Notes: generated from the letters alone by a model not told the origin. Positions 1-12,296 are shown, numbered from the stretch's first letter. The stretch: 64,000 nucleotides of DNA from Talpa occidentalis (GCF_014898055.3 NW_023601104.1:72833106-72897105), one strand, 5' to 3'. Translations and numbers: made by a program.

Positions 1-759
1 ACAGAGCAAGAACACTGACAAATTTCCAGGGACTTCCACCAAAACACACACTTTTTGAAGTATTTCTTTTAATGCTATTTTACTGATACAAATTTAACCC
101 AGGGCAGGCTGAAAGTCTCTGCTGACAGTTTTTCTCATGATACAATAGTTACATATCAAACAAACCTAATTATTTCTAGTACTTCTCTCTTTACTTTTTA
201 TAAAGTTATAGGAAAAACAACTGAGTTTTTCCAGGGATGCTCTGGGAAATCTCCAAGATGGTTTTAGGTATAAAAAATATCTTGCAGGTTTCATTTTTTA
301 CATATGAAGGATCTTACTTTGGGAAGGAAAAGTAAGTTGTTAGTAGTCCGGACGACTGATTATGTAAGGCTCAGGCATGCCTGATAAACAATATTGGATA
401 AAATATTTAATAAAAATGACAACACAAAATATACATCAAGGACAATGCAATTGGAAAGAAACTTGCCTCTTTCATACGTGAGGAACCTATGGTTCTTTTT
501 GCCTCTTTAAGTAATCAAAAAATAAAACAAAGTCCACATAAAATACAGAAAATTACTTAGAAAAGACACAGTATCTTTTCCCCCTAGGCAAATCACACAG
601 AAAGGAAAGACTCACCATTCATATTGTAAACAAAGACATTTATTCATTAGTAAACCAAGGAAGCAAACCCATCAAAATAGGGCAAATTCTGCTCAGACTT
701 TTACATACTTCATAACTTCTTTTCAGTCTCGGGTATTATCAACAATGAGAAATGGGATT
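1..759. other. AT-rich stretch, nothing recognised
   Basis: AT-rich sequence with no convincing reading frame and no repeat that I can name. It lies directly before the target-site duplication of the first SINE. Confidence 0.5.
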
Positions 760-771
760 CACATTCTCAGC

Positions 772-1046
772 TTTTTTTTTTTTTTTAAGATTTATTTATT
801 TATTTATACAAGCACTGGGTACAGTCAGAAGCACGGTAAGGGGAGAGAATTCACCAGAGCCAGAGCGGGGAACAGAACAGGCAGACTGAAGAAATACACT
901 GCTGAGGGGAGCAGCAGGCGTGGCAGGAGAGGTCTGCGCGTGCCATGTGGGACCCTCTCAGGCAGCCGGGGATCGAACCAGTGCTGCAGAGGCTGCAGGC
1001 AGCTTTGCAGCCCAGTGCTCAACCACTGCACCACCAGGCGAGGCCC
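772..1046 (-). repeat. tRNA-derived SINE, subfamily A2
   Basis: On the plus strand it reads as a T-run, TTTATTTATTTATA, the body, then CACCACCAGGCGAGGCCC, so the element runs on the minus strand. Box B appears inverted as GGGGATCGAACC. It carries the CAGACTGAAGAAATACAC variant and a single short GC-rich linker, which I call subfamily A2. Flanks CACATTCTCAGC (760-771) and CACATTCCCAGC (1047-1058) form a target-site duplication with one mismatch. Reading frames across it are SINE shadows. Confidence 0.9.
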
Positions 1047-1058
1047 CACATTCCCAGC

Positions 1059-2196
1059 TTTTTATTTCGTTAGCTTCTTTTATATTATGGGACACTTTTT
1101 ATTAGGACAGATTCCAGGGAGTCTGCAAAAGCAAAACAAAAGTGTTTGTTTTTTTTTTTTGTAAACTCAGATGCTATTTATATAAACATCAATTTTCTTA
1201 TTAATATTTTTGTCTAATTAAATAATAGACCAGCATTTAAAAAAGTCTCAGCTTTAATTGCTAATATGATATTGATCTCATATTAGTAACATATGCAGTA
1301 ACCCTCTGAGGTCCTCAATAAGCCCCATGAGTAAAATGGTCTGAAGATGATCAAAATTAAGGACTATTGTTTTAGGATAAAACTTTTTTCTTTGAAAAAT
1401 CAAAACATAGATATAACTATATCTATATCTGTATCTATATCTAAATAATTGGAGTTCTCTGTCACCATTGCTCCGAAGTATAGTTGCAGCTATTCATATT
1501 AATATATCTCTTTAAGGCAAACAACAAACTTCATAAAGCAGGTGTGGGAGTGGATAATTGAGAACTTTCTGCCAAAGCACCTGCAAACAGCAGGCCAGAA
1601 AATCTTGCAAATATTATTTTCTTTAGCCACACATTTCTTTTGTACATGTTCTTAAAATAGCAAAAATGAACATGTCGACTAACATGACCCATAGATGTAA
1701 CCCCTCTACAGCATAATGAATTAATTATGTTTTAGCTTTCTATCTTACTTAGAAATTATCTAGATATTTGTTGACTATCCATTAATTAACTCAAACATAT
1801 CCAAGTTCAAGGTTTTAAGCTACTTCAGAATCAGTAATTATCTTCAAGCTGGCAGGCTCAAAACAATTATTGTTAAAATAAAGTTTTGAAAATAGTGGTT
1901 CACTTTTGTTGATACAACTTATGTAAGAGTTATGTTTTTTATTTGATCAGTTACCTGAGTAAATATAGGAAAAAAAACACCCAAGTAGAATACAATGTAC
2001 ACATTTGTTGTACTAAACATTGATAAATCACAGAAGGCATAACTATTTTAGTAAACCAAACATATGAAACTAGTCTTACTGCCAAAAATTTACCTTAATT
2101 ATATGAATTTGGATTCTAAAACTATTTCTGAAAGAATTTGCTTAGTGTAGCCCACTTAAAATATTAAAAATTCAATCTCATTTTATTAAAAATTTT
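1059..2196. other. AT-rich stretch, nothing recognised
   Basis: AT-rich sequence without recognisable exons or repeats. An imperfect ATATCT-like run lies near 1415-1445. Confidence 0.45.
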
Positions 2197-2210
2197 GGGA
2201 ATATTTAATT

Positions 2211-2483
2211 AATTAATTAATTTTTAAAAAGATTTATTTATTTATATGAGAACCAGGGTACAGTCAGAAGCGCGGGAGGGTGAGAGAATTCACCAGAGCC
2301 AGAGTGGGGAACAGAACAGACAGACTGACAAAATACACTGCTGAGGGGAGCAGTGGGCGCAGCAGGAGAGGTATGCGTGCCACGTGGGACCCTCGCCGGT
2401 GGCCGGGGATCGAACCAGTGCTGCAGAGGCTGCGGGCAGCTTCGCAGCCCAGCGCTCAACCGCTGTGCCACCAGGGGAGGCCA
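2211..2483 (-). repeat. tRNA-derived SINE, subfamily A2
   Basis: Minus-strand copy of the same SINE, with tail (AATT)n and AAGATTTATTTATTTATA on the plus strand and head complement CACCAGGGGAGGCC. GGGAATATTTAATT occurs at 2197-2210 and again at 2484-2497, a perfect 14-bp target-site duplication. This copy carries the CAGACTGACAAAATACAC variant. Confidence 0.92.
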
Positions 2484-2497
2484 GGGAATATTTAATT

Positions 2498-3949
2498 TAT
2501 GTAACTTACCTCTTTAAGTCAGTCAGTATAGAATTTCCTTAAGATACATGATAACCTAAGCTCTTAGTACCCTCCAAGAGTAGGAAGACATTTTACACTT
2601 ATACTTTAAGTCTGAATTACAGACACAAGGACTACTTAGAGCTTCAGTCCTACAATTGAAGCCATAGGTTAAGAGACATCAGAAGGACAGGAACACAAAT
2701 GCCACTGGTACAGATTAGGGAAAGCTGTTTTCCTTCCTGGTGGGCATAACATTTTTTGAACTCAAAACAGAAATTATCTAGACAACAAATAAGACTGAAC
2801 AAATAGATTCTCTGTTATCTCGTTAGTTAACACCAAACAGATTTCTATATTTCACTAACCCATTTACAGATGGGTTATTAATCGTTAAATGATCAGACTA
2901 TAAAACCAAATGTAAAATAAACACAACAGTAACTTTATTTAACTCATGAACTAATAAAAGAACTAGTAAGATGCTACAACTAGTTCAAAGAGATTTCAAA
3001 GCGCAAAGACACATAAAGGTTTTACATTAATTTACATATAAGTGCAAAACTGACTTTTACCAGTGGGAAGGGAAGGAAAAGCATAGTTCTTTACAAAATA
3101 CATTTTGTAAAGATGTCTACAATTTACAGAGTTATAAAATAGCTCAAAGACAACGAATGGTACAAACCTTGTAAATGAAATCAGATAATCTGGAAAAGTT
3201 TACTTTATACAACATACAGATTTTCATTGAAGGTATACTATAATCTGTATTTTTTGGTGCATTTCAGAGTCTTTTACAAAGTTCAAATGTATAACAAATT
3301 ATAAACATCACACAAATCTTTGAAAAATTTTACTACAGCAAGATAGTTAATTAAATGTGAGCCTGAAATACACTTTAAGGTGTTTGATTTGATAAATGGG
3401 ATGGGGTCTCCAAAGCTGAAAGCGTCTAGGATCTGTAAAGGACTCCTTGGTGTTGTGTAGGTGTTGTCTGGAACTATGTTAAATGTGGGGGAGCCCTGAA
3501 GAAGAAGGCAGATTTAAGCCAAACCTTCATGGAATTTGTGGTCCATCATGGTGTCAGTGACCAAATAAGTAAAGTAATTTTAGATACTGACATGCAATTG
3601 ACAAAATTGAGTTCAGTAAAAGAGGATAGCACAGAGGAATGTGAGTAAATACAATGGTATGGAAAACCCTGCTGGATGCTGACTAAATAGCCCTGTATTC
3701 ATCTCTTTCATTAAGTCAGCTCCCCAATTTTTTCAGGCATAGAGTCTCAATGTGTGTAAGGGAGGTAGGCTCCTCCCTCAATTGTAGACACGGTCAAATC
3801 CAGTTATAATAATTTCATTTCCTGTGACTTTCTCTCCATTGCCACTGAAATTACTCTACTTCCCTGACTGTTATCTTTCTTTTGGGTTATTATCTACCTC
3901 TGATATTGCAATTCTCCAAATTATTTTCCTTCTTGCTTTTTATTAACCT
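2498..3949. other. unique AT-rich stretch
   Basis: No coding region or recognisable repeat. A few short purine-rich runs only. Confidence 0.4.
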
Positions 3950-4215
3950 ACTTTATATTGTGAACACTCACACAATAAAAAACACACAAAGAATAATTTT
4001 TTAATAATATAAGTATCCATATAGCCATATCGCCATCATCCAGATAACAATATAAAATACTGTTAGCAGCTCTAAATCCTTCCATCTGTCTCTGTCTGAT
4101 GGAGCCCCTCCCTTACTGCCAGAGGCAACCACTGTCCTAATTTTGTATGATCCCACTCTAGCCTTTTCTTCAGGGTTTTACCACCTACATGTGCAACTGA
4201 AAATTATAGTTTTGT
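3950..4215 (-). repeat. old L1 3'-region fragment
   Basis: The plus strand shows the reverse complement of a mammalian L1M 3' end. Landmarks are a segment like 'ccatcatccagataacaat' followed by 'gccagaggcaaccactgtcc'. The same family is represented more completely at 55.6-56.7 kb. It is old, judging by many differences from the remembered consensus. Confidence 0.6.
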
Positions 4216-4318
4216 TTTGGCTGTTTTGAGCTTTATTAGAAGTATTTCACTCAATTTTATATTGGGTGATTCATGCAGGTTGTTGGCAAAACTGTAATTT
4301 GCTAACTTTGCTGTATAG

Positions 4319-4485
4319 CAGTGCTGCTCAAATTTCTTTCGTTTCAGGATTTCTTTATACCAATAAAAAAATTTGAGGATCCCAAATACCTTTTGTTTAT
4401 GTGGATTATATCTGTGAATATTTACTGCATCAAAAATTAAAGTTAAAAGTCAAAAATATTTTAAATTCTTTGAAGGTACTAACAA
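4319..4485. mobile_element. hAT-type DNA transposon end (old)
   Basis: The stretch begins CAGTGCTGCTCAAATTTC and continues through 'gaggatcccaaatacctttt' and 'gtttatgtggattatatctg'. This resembles the terminal part of an old mammalian hAT-Charlie family whose end reads CAGTGGTTCTCAAAC...GAGGACCCC. It is interrupted at about 4486 by an L1 fragment. Sequence at 5950-6560 may be its continuation. Confidence 0.5.
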
Positions 4486-4764
4486 TAATACCTCAAAAAA
4501 CAGAATTACCACATGACCCAGCAATCCCACCCCTAGTATGCATGCAAAGGAATCAAAAACAGCTTCTCAAACAGATACTGTCCACAATGCTCACTGTGGC
4601 ATTTTTCACAGCAGCCAAAAGTTGGACACAATGCAAATGTCCACCAACAAGAGAATGGATAAAGAAAATGTAATAGATACGTACTGTGGAATATCATCCA
4701 GCCACAAAAAGGAAAGAAGCTTGATACATGTGACAACATTGATGAGCCTGGAAAAAAGTATATA
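4486..4764 (+). repeat. L1 fragment, end of ORF2
   Basis: Shows the L1 ORF2 C-terminal landmarks 'acatgacccagcaatccc', 'gcagccaaaagttggacac', 'agaatggataaagaaaatg' and 'tggaatatcatccagccac'. It is broken by stops and is a dead fragment. Short reading frames in it are relics of the ORF2 tail, not genes. Confidence 0.8.
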
Positions 4765-5012
4765 TTTTTTTAAAGATTTATTTATTCACACATACAAGAA
4801 CCCAGTGCAGGCCAGATGTGCAGGAGGGTGAGAGGATTCACCAGACACAGAGCAAGGAACAGAACAGGCAGACTGACTGAAATACACTGATGAGGGGAGC
4901 AGTGGGTGAGACAGGAGAGGTCTGCTGCACCATGTGGGTATCTCCACAGCCGGCCGAGATGGAACATGCGTTGCAGAGGCTGCAGACAGCCTCACCACGC
5001 TGAGCTCACTAC
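4765..5012 (-). repeat. tRNA-derived SINE, head incomplete
   Basis: Minus-strand copy with tail TTTTTTTAAAGATTTATTTATT and intermediate-type body ('gtgcaggccagatgtgcagg'). The plus-strand right end stops near CTGAGCTCACTAC, so the 5'-most bases of the tRNA-like head are missing or decayed. It lies between two L1 fragments. Confidence 0.8.
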
Positions 5013-5222
5013 ATAAAATATATAGAATTGGCAAGTTACCCAGGACGGGGAAATTACACATTATGGACAACTAATCTACACCAAAGAAGTGAAGCTTAGA
5101 CACTGGGGCAAGCTAAATGCTGTTAGGAAAACTGGACTGCCACATGCAAAAGAATGAAACTAGTCTACCATCTTACACTGTACACAAAAATCAACTCAAA
5201 ATGGATGAAGGACTTGGATGTT
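5013..5222 (+). repeat. L1 ORF2 fragment, left of LTR insertion
   Basis: Carries the ORF2 landmarks 'gaaaactggactgccacatg', 'aaaagaatgaaactagtc' and 'atcaactcaaaatggatg'. It is interrupted by an LTR, and ORF2 sequence resumes at about 5700. Confidence 0.75.
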
Positions 5223-5697
5223 AGATGTCGTAGGGTAAGGTAAAAAATGTCAGGCTTTTCTGCCCTCCCGCCATCAGGATAGATGATGGATTCTTGTGGT
5301 CCTGAGTACATGCCTGATGGCGGGCACCTGGAATAGGGTATGGGCACAGGTAGATGGGATTCACCTGGGCTAAGACTGGGCTTTTAAGGGCTATATCATG
5401 GGGACGCCAGCAGAAGCGGAGAAAGAAGCAGAGGAGTAGAGAAGATGAGAGAGTAGCAGAGCCATGAGAAGAGCAGAGAGAATGTGAGAGAAGGCCGGAG
5501 AGCCCAGAGTGAGGACTTGCTGGGGGCTGGGAGGCCTGCCAGCCTCCTGGCCCCCCAGCGCCCCTGCCTGCCATGTACCTGCTAATCCCAATAAAAGCCT
5601 GAAAACCCGCCGAGGTCTCCAGCACTCTTTCCTCCTTTATGCCGTCTGCATGGGATCATAGAAAACCTGCTCCGTGGCCATTCCTGACCTTACTGAC
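5223..5697 (+). mobile_element. Solo LTR of an endogenous retrovirus, inserted in L1
   Basis: About 475 bp with LTR layout. A purine-rich U3 (AGAAGCGGAGAAAGAAGCAG) is followed by a polyadenylation signal in CCAATAAAAGCCTGAAAAC (near 5588), then a U5-like end (CTCCTTTATGCCGTCTGC, CATAGAAAACCTGCTCCGTG). L1 ORF2 lies on both sides and resumes with GGAACCATAAAATATC, so the LTR entered an existing L1. I saw no gag, pol or env sequence nearby, hence solo LTR. A related copy in reverse orientation lies at 39.0-39.5 kb. Exact ends and target duplication are uncertain. Confidence 0.8.
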
Positions 5698-5948
5698 GTG
5701 GAACCATAAAATATCTAGAAGAAAAAATATGAAAAACACTCCTTGACATAAACTTCTTAAAATCTTTGAGGACTCATCTCAAACTGCAAGGAAAATACAG
5801 GAGAATATAAGCAACTGAAACGACATCAAACTAAAAAGCTTCTGTACAGTGAAAGAGTAACAAAAACGAAGAGACACCCTACAGAATGGGAGAAAATATT
5901 TGCACATCATACATCTGGTAAGGGACTGATATCGATAATCTATAAATT
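5698..5948 (+). repeat. L1 ORF2 fragment, right of LTR insertion
   Basis: Continues the interrupted L1 with 'aaacactccttgacataaac', 'acatcaaactaaaaagcttc', 'gaatgggagaaaatatttgc' and 'gtaagggactgatatcgat'. L1 homology ends soon after 'taatctataaa'. Confidence 0.8.
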
Positions 5949-6560
5949 TGGTTTCTTAAAGAACTTGATAAATGTAATTTCTTAAGGTTATTTGCAATTG
6001 AGATCTGAAGCTATGTCATTTAATCGCTCTTGTTCTTTGAATGGATTTACTACTTATGCGTGATTTTATATCATGTGTTGGTCATTTATAATCTAGTAAT
6101 TCTTCAATGTTAATAGGTTCTTGGAAACTTCAACTTTTAGCAAAATAATATATAACGAAAGCAGTTCATTTCATTCATTGTTGCCCAGGATATTTTTTTT
6201 TTCATTGACATTATAACTAAAAGACATTGAACAAAACAATGTTTTTGAAGATTTGCTGCATGTTGGTTTTCTGAATTATACAGATCTTCCATATGTTGAT
6301 ACATTTCATTATGCAATATCAAAACATTGCATCAGTAAGTATCACACCAATCTCATCCAGCGATTCTTTAAGTTTTGGGAAACCCAGCGTGGTAGATTTA
6401 AGTTTTCAAATATTCTATTTTTGCTTGAAAACTAAGATTTTATCATTGGCAACAGACACTGTTCATCCCTACCCCCACCCTAAACCTCATCCACACTTTG
6501 CTAATGTGTGAGAAAATATCTGCCAAATTCCCAAGTCTGAATAAACAATTTTGCTATGTC
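5949..6560. mobile_element. possible interior of an old hAT transposon
   Basis: Includes 'gagatctgaagctatgtcat' and 'cagatcttccatatgttgat', which resemble the interior of the old hAT family whose end is at 4319-4485. If so, one element was split by L1, LTR and SINE insertions. The match is from memory only and no transposase frame survives. Confidence 0.35.
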
Positions 6561-6769
6561 AGTTTTTTTTTTTTTTTTTAAAAAAAGCTGATGTTTCATG
6601 AAAAGAGGAAGTAGGAGAGCTCACAACTTGAATATTTGCACAAATGTTTTTCTTTCAGTCATTCTGCTTTGGCACACAGCAAAAGTGCTTTGTGCATACC
6701 TCTCATTTTGTCACACAGAATATTTTAAAAATATATTAGCCCTTTTGGAGGGAAATTTGATAATATCTA

Positions 6770-7168
6770 ACAAAATAACATTGATACTTTTGCTTCAGCA
6801 GTCAGACTTTTAGGAACCTGATCTGAAGGAGAAATATAACATATAAAAATGCATATGTATGAATTTATTATAGCATTATTTATAATTGAAAAGTATTAAA
6901 AACAAATGTCTATACATAGATGAATGAATAAACGATGACACATCCACAAAATGGAGTACTATGCAGCTATATAAAAGACTGATGAAGATTAATGAGAGCT
7001 GGTTTAAAGTGATTTCCAGGATATTGTTTATGAAAAAAAAAAAACACAAAAAGCAGAGGAGTATCTGTAGTGTGCTACTCTTCATATTAGATTTACTTTG
7101 CAGTACAAAGTCTTAATTCTATTCTCTGGGTTTTTAGTGATTAATTTTGATATTGTTTAAACATTGTT
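6770..7168 (+). repeat. old L1M 3' end
   Basis: Landmarks 'acacatccacaaaatggagt' and 'actatgcagctatataaaag' are those of an L1M/L1ME 3' region. It is interrupted by a SINE and resumes at about 7486. Confidence 0.65.
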
Positions 7169-7191
7169 TTAAATATGTCAAAATTATTATT

Positions 7192-7458
7192 ATTATTATT
7201 TAAAGATTTATTTATTTATGCATACAAGAACTGGGGTGTAAGCCAGAGGTGTGGGGGGTGAGAGGATTCACCAGAGTGGGGAGCAGAACAGGCAGATGTA
7301 CTAAAACACACTGCTGAGGGGAGGAGCAGGCAAGACAGGAGAGGTCTGCTGCACCATGTGGGTTGCTTCCTGGCTGGCTGGGGAATCGAACTTGTGCTGC
7401 AGTGGCTGGCAGTAGCTTGATAGCACTGTCTTTAACCCCTGTGCCACCAGGGAGGCCC
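7192..7458 (-). repeat. tRNA-derived SINE, subfamily B
   Basis: Minus-strand copy of the B type, with 'gaactggggtgtaagccag', 'gtgggttgcttcctggctgg' and a head complement ending GTGCCACCAGGGAGGCCC. Imperfect duplicated flanks (AAATATGTCAAAATTATTA on the left, AAATATGAAAATTATTA on the right) mark the insertion into the old L1M sequence. Confidence 0.88.
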
Positions 7459-7485
7459 TAAAAATATGAAAATTATTAATTTATA

Positions 7486-7735
7486 TTTAAAAATAGTATG
7501 CTTTTAATGTACATACAGAAAAAAGGATATAAAGGACACATACATCTCATTTGTGCAAAAGAATGCGAGAGATACAAGAGATTCATTATCTTAAGGTAGT
7601 AGGTGGAAAGAAAGGGTTATGGGACTATGGTAACAGGGATGGAGAGGAAGTGACATATCCTTAAGTATACATCTTTTGTATGGTGTTTGCTCTTAGAATC
7701 AGCATATCTTACACACCTTAAAATGTAGGCAAATG
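7486..7735 (+). repeat. old L1M 3' end, continuation
   Basis: Continues the L1M fragment beyond the SINE with 'gtaggtggaaagaaaggg', 'acagggatggagaggaagtg' and 'catcttttgtatggtg', the usual order for an L1M 3' untranslated region. Confidence 0.5.
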
Positions 7736-8393
7736 ATCAAAAGCAAGCAAAGTGAAGGGAGAACCAAAATTGGAATACAAACCATAACAAATGAACCTCT
7801 TTAAAAATGCAAAGCTCTGAAAAGAGTGGGGGAGAAAAACACTGAACTATATAACTCTGGAAAACAGTTATGTTTACTAGATTTTATAAGGCTAAAATCA
7901 AAAGTAACTGCACACACATATTGTACTCACTCTTAATTATTTAGTCTGTTTCTTACAGCAGCATGGGCTAAAATTTTTGAACTTACTTTTTGTTTATACT
8001 AAGATTGAATAATAAGTGTAGAAAATGAAAATCAGTTTTATCTAATTGTTGGAGAAACAAGTTATAAATAAGGAAAGGATAAAAACTAGAATAAGCTTTG
8101 TTGTGTTGGATAGGGATCAAAGGTATTCACATGAACCCATGTTTTTTCACTATATTTACAGATAGCTATAAAAATAAGTATAGATGTGTGTGTATTTTTG
8201 TTTTCATCCAAACTTTGTGTGTGGAGAGGATCTCATTAGCAATAAAAATAACAATTTTTCAGACCTTGTTTCTCTAATAAAAGAAGCAATGTTCCATGTG
8301 AAAAAGTAGGTTTCAGGATTTAGGCTTAGAAAAGACAAAATGAGCTTGGAACATCTTGTGGTATGGAAAATAAAGAAGTGCTAGAAAAGAAAT
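7736..8393. other. AT-rich stretch, nothing recognised
   Basis: No exon-like or named repeat sequence seen. Confidence 0.4.
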
Positions 8394-8439
8394 AGGAATC
8401 TATCAAAAAAAAAAAAAAAGACACAGGAACCTATCAAAA
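8394..8439 (+). mobile_element. nearly pure poly(A) insertion with duplicated flank
   Basis: AGGAATCTATCAAAA (8394-8408) and AGGAACCTATCAAAA (8425-8439) flank a short A-run plus GACAC. This is the arrangement left when L1-type reverse transcription copies little more than a poly(A) tail. One mismatch between the flanks suggests moderate age. Confidence 0.5.
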
Positions 8440-8629
8440 GGAGCAACTAACAGCCAAATTTGGAACAGTTTTAGCAACAATAAAAGCAACGATAGACTTG
8501 TGTTATAATCTAGAGGGTTAAATAAATATCCATGACTCCATCCTTGTGTAAATAAATAGGGAAGAAGAACAACTTTTCCTTATAGAGCAGTCCTACACCA
8601 TTCAAAGATGTAGTTATCCTTGAATTTCT

Positions 8630-8815
8630 AGTGGTAAGCAGAAAAATAGCCCCCCAAAGATGTCTAGATCCTAATCCCCAGAATCTGTAAATATGCTACC
8701 TTACATGGCAAAGGGACTTCACAGGTGTGATTAGATTAAGGATGTTGCTTTGGGGAGATATATTGGATTATCTGGTAGGTCCAAGGTATTAGCAAGTATT
8801 TGGAATTGAAGTTGC
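8630..8815 (+). repeat. old LTR-like fragment
   Basis: Contains 'aatagccccccaaagatgtc', 'agatcctaatccccagaatc', 'taccttacatggcaaaggg' and 'gtgtgattagattaaggat'. These are the opening landmarks of a widespread old mammalian LTR, but I cannot fix the subfamily. Only the left part is visible. Confidence 0.55.
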
Positions 8816-9514
8816 ATCTACAGGAAACTTCAGTTTATCTAACTAATGAGGAAGGGAGTAGTGGAATGGTAAAAACAAACAAAATCCTTGATTAATAATA
8901 AAGAAGGTTAAAAAAAAGCAAAAAAGGCAAGATGCTGAATTATATGCATCTTTTAATGATTTAAAATCGGTTTATCAATTCTGTGAATATTTCCACAGTG
9001 TTTCACTGATGGTCTCAGTTGAGAGGAAAGCTTCTTTTTCATTATTTACCTCTATTTGAAATTTCTGACCTTGAGAATATATTACATTTCCAATTTAAAA
9101 AATGTTAATTAAAATAAATATTTGTTGAATGACTACTTGAACATGAAAATTCATTGAACATATCTTTTGGGTTAAATTTAGATTTTCTCTACCTCCTTTT
9201 ACCTCCCACACTCTTGCTCATTCTTGTCTCTCTTTCTCTATTTTTTCTTTTAGCATATTATGCCTTAAAAGAGATTAAAATGACTTAATTCAAATAGGGC
9301 AATTTAGAAAGCACATACTGTACACCACCCTTTGCCTGAGAAATGTATTCCAGTAAGCGATGCTGAGAGACTTAGTGCTGGAAGCCTGCTCACCCAGGAG
9401 AGGGTTGTGTCTCTGAGGGAGCAGTTTCCTCCTCAGATTAAGCTTGAAACTCTCCTAGTTTCACAGCCAGGGGGTTGGTCTCTAGTAACCTTTAAGATCA
9501 AACTTCAGTGTTTG
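8816..9514. other. AT-rich stretch, nothing recognised
   Basis: No supported feature apart from short A-runs near 8910-8930. Confidence 0.4.
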
Positions 9515-9612
9515 TATTAATTTTTCCATTCAGCAAGATTTTATTGAATGTATCCTATAAGCCATGGTTACATTAATGCCTGAGTACAGGGAAAGAAAGC
9601 ACACAGATGAGT
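9515..9612 (-). repeat. L2-like relic
   Basis: 'cattcagcaagattttattg' followed by 'cctgagtacagggaaagaaag' matches the inverted 3' end of L2 (TTTATTGAG...CTGGGGATACAG). Confidence 0.45.
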
Positions 9613-9740
9613 TTCATTATCTCAGCTTCTCACCAGGAGGCAATCTAATAAATTAAGGTGAGTGATATGGCTATCACACAAGAAGAACTCCCAGACACAA
9701 TTACTTTCAACTCTCTTCCATGAGACCAGTGGCTCTAAAA

Positions 9741-9987
9741 CAGGATTGGCAAACTACAGCAGTGGCCAAAGCTGCCTCATGGCCAAATCCTGCCGAAGGT
9801 CAAACCTAACTTTCTCTTTTTGTAAATAAAAATTTTATTGAAATGCAACCACACCTATTTGTTTATAGATTGTCTACAGTTGTTTAAGTGCAAAAACAGC
9901 AGAGTTCAATAGTTTCAACAGCAACTCAATGGCTCTCAAAACCTAAAACATTTATTTTCTGGCTCTTTACAGAAGTTAGCTGATCCC
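9741..9987 (-). mobile_element. hAT-Charlie non-autonomous element (MER33/MER58-like)
   Basis: From CAGGATTGGCAAACTACAGC through TAAATAAAAATTTTATTGAAATG to CTCTTTACAGAAGTTAGCTG this is the inverted form of the family that reads 'cggcaaactttttctgtaaagggcc...'. Related copies lie at 18.7 kb (plus) and 60.7 kb (minus). Non-coding. Confidence 0.75.
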
Positions 9988-12296
9988 CGTCATAAATTCG
10001 CAGAGGGCAAGGAAGGAACCAATGTGTTGTCTGGAGACACATCCAGAAATAAAATTTTCTTTGTAGGGATTAGAAAACAGGAGAAATTTCAGCCATGGAG
10101 TCTGGTGGTCATTTTAGGATTGAGCCTTGGCATATTTTAGTGTGCGCTTTTCCTAGACACACTCATGTTTTCTGGCAGTACATGCCAGGCTGGATGATAG
10201 AGCTCAGCAACCAGCAAAGGTGGAGCAGGTCCTGCCCTGTCTGCTTTTCTTGGCAATTGGATTGTGAGGAGTATAAAAAAGGATGGATAAATGTCACAGT
10301 TCTATATCCATGGGTACAGTGGCCAGAAGCATTAGATTTGGTGAGTACCTAGCTACATGAACAGATTAGAAAAGCATATTGCCTGGAAAAAAAAAAAACC
10401 AAGCAAAACAGTGAACAGAATGATATCTATAAGGCCAAAACATTATGTCAGTTCAAACTCTATACACATACATCAACAATTTAACATATTGTCACACCAC
10501 TTATAAGTAAAAAGATATACAATGAGCAAGTTGTAACTGCTTTGCCAGGTGGGGCAAAGGGAGTGGCTTTGGGAATAAGAGTGGATCAGTCAGTAAGTAA
10601 GACTTATAAGAGGTTTCACATGAAAAAATAATGATAACATGCCTTGAATAGAGGAGTTTAACCAAATCACTTTCAGCAGCTGAGGTCCATAAATAGCAAA
10701 ACCACAACCAAGAAGAAGGAAAATAAGGAAGAGAGAGAAAGAAAGGAGGGGAGAAGAAACACAGTGAAAGAATCTGGGATAATTCTGATTGTGCTACAGC
10801 TCTGGCATCCAAAGGATTTCTGGCCTTGTGACAAGCTTTTGAGATTCAGCTTCCAAATAGCCCCAGTCTGATGGTGGAGGCAGTGATGGTTTTGGTGATG
10901 AAGTCATGTGGGTGTAACACCAGTAGGTAAGGGACCAGAGCTAGGGAACTCCAAGTCAAATGGGATCAACTTCAGTCCTCAGGGGATGGAGCTGGTGTGG
11001 AGTCCCAGGCATGTTGAAGTGGAGGACCCACTTGGACTCCACAGAATAATCCAGAGCACTCTGCTCTGGTGATGGAGTGTGGTTTGTGATGCAGGTCAGG
11101 GAAGTCCTCCAGCTCTTTGCACACTCATATCAGGTATGCGGATGTTAGGCCTTAAACTTAGTCTATTCTGGAGCATGGATTCTGAATATAGTACTAGATT
11201 CTGACTGGCCCAGGGATGAGCAGAAGCCTTGGCCAGCAATGTGTTAAAGGTCCATGAGGTCATCTTTGAATTCTTTGGGCAAATATCTCCTGGAATTATT
11301 ATACCTGCTCTGCCTGTCTCATTGGATTGCTTTAATAATCAAATGAGATGAGAACTCTGGAAAAAATACACCCCACACCTTACTTATTAAATTTTTAAGC
11401 AGTTTAAAAGATAATTCCTTCTTCCCATCCACCCCATCAACCCTATTTGCTGGCTAGAAAAAAAAAAAAATGGAGTTGGAAAAGCTCCAAATGGCCAATT
11501 TACTGTGAAAGACTTGAGAGAAAACATAATAGCTTTTATGTTATTTTAGTAATTTGCTTCAAAAGGAACATGTATTATTACACATAATGTCAACCTTAAA
11601 TTCTCAAAAATTAAGTCAGTCCTTTCCCATAGTTTTCAAACATTTCTGAGGTATGTCTCAGGACTGCCCCATTTATAGCTAACTCCCAGCAGGCTGTGGT
11701 AGCTGCTGACACTGGAATTTTATCCAATCACAATCTATCAGCCTCTGAAAACAAGAAAAATGGAGATTTTTTTTAAAGTTCACAAGTGAGTGGACTTTAT
11801 GTATAAGAAAAGAAATGGAAAGCACACTGAGAATTGTTCTTGTTAATATAACTAAGCTCGTATTTTTAAAGCATTAATGCTGGCATCATTTTCTATAGTA
11901 TCGAATAACTTAGAAAACTTTCTGAAAAACCTTTTTCTCATTTAAAAATAATTTGGAAATTAGAGTAGGACCTCACAGGAGTAAAATACACCAGTAATCC
12001 ATCAAACATTTGGGGGTCTAATAGACATAAACATAATAATATGTATATTCATTTTTTGCAATATCAAGTTCAAGCTACATAGAGCTCTGTGTTCTGCTGC
12101 TTTTTAAATGTACTATTAACCCTGAGCACCTTTTATGTTTTATATTTTTCTCAACAACATGATTTTAAGTAGCAATTAATATTCCATAACATGAATGTAC
12201 TATGGTTTATTTGACCTCTTTGATGTTTAGGTTATTCATAACATTTCACTATTATAAGTAACATTTTCATGAACACTTTTCACATAAATCTTTTTT
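9988..12296. other. unique stretch with a possible MIR relic
   Basis: No gene supported. An 85-codon frame at 10095-10352 and a 103-codon minus frame at 10501-10812 have no recognisable features. A MIR-like scrap lies near 11275-11365 ('aatcaaatgagatgagaac'). Otherwise unremarkable. Confidence 0.4.
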
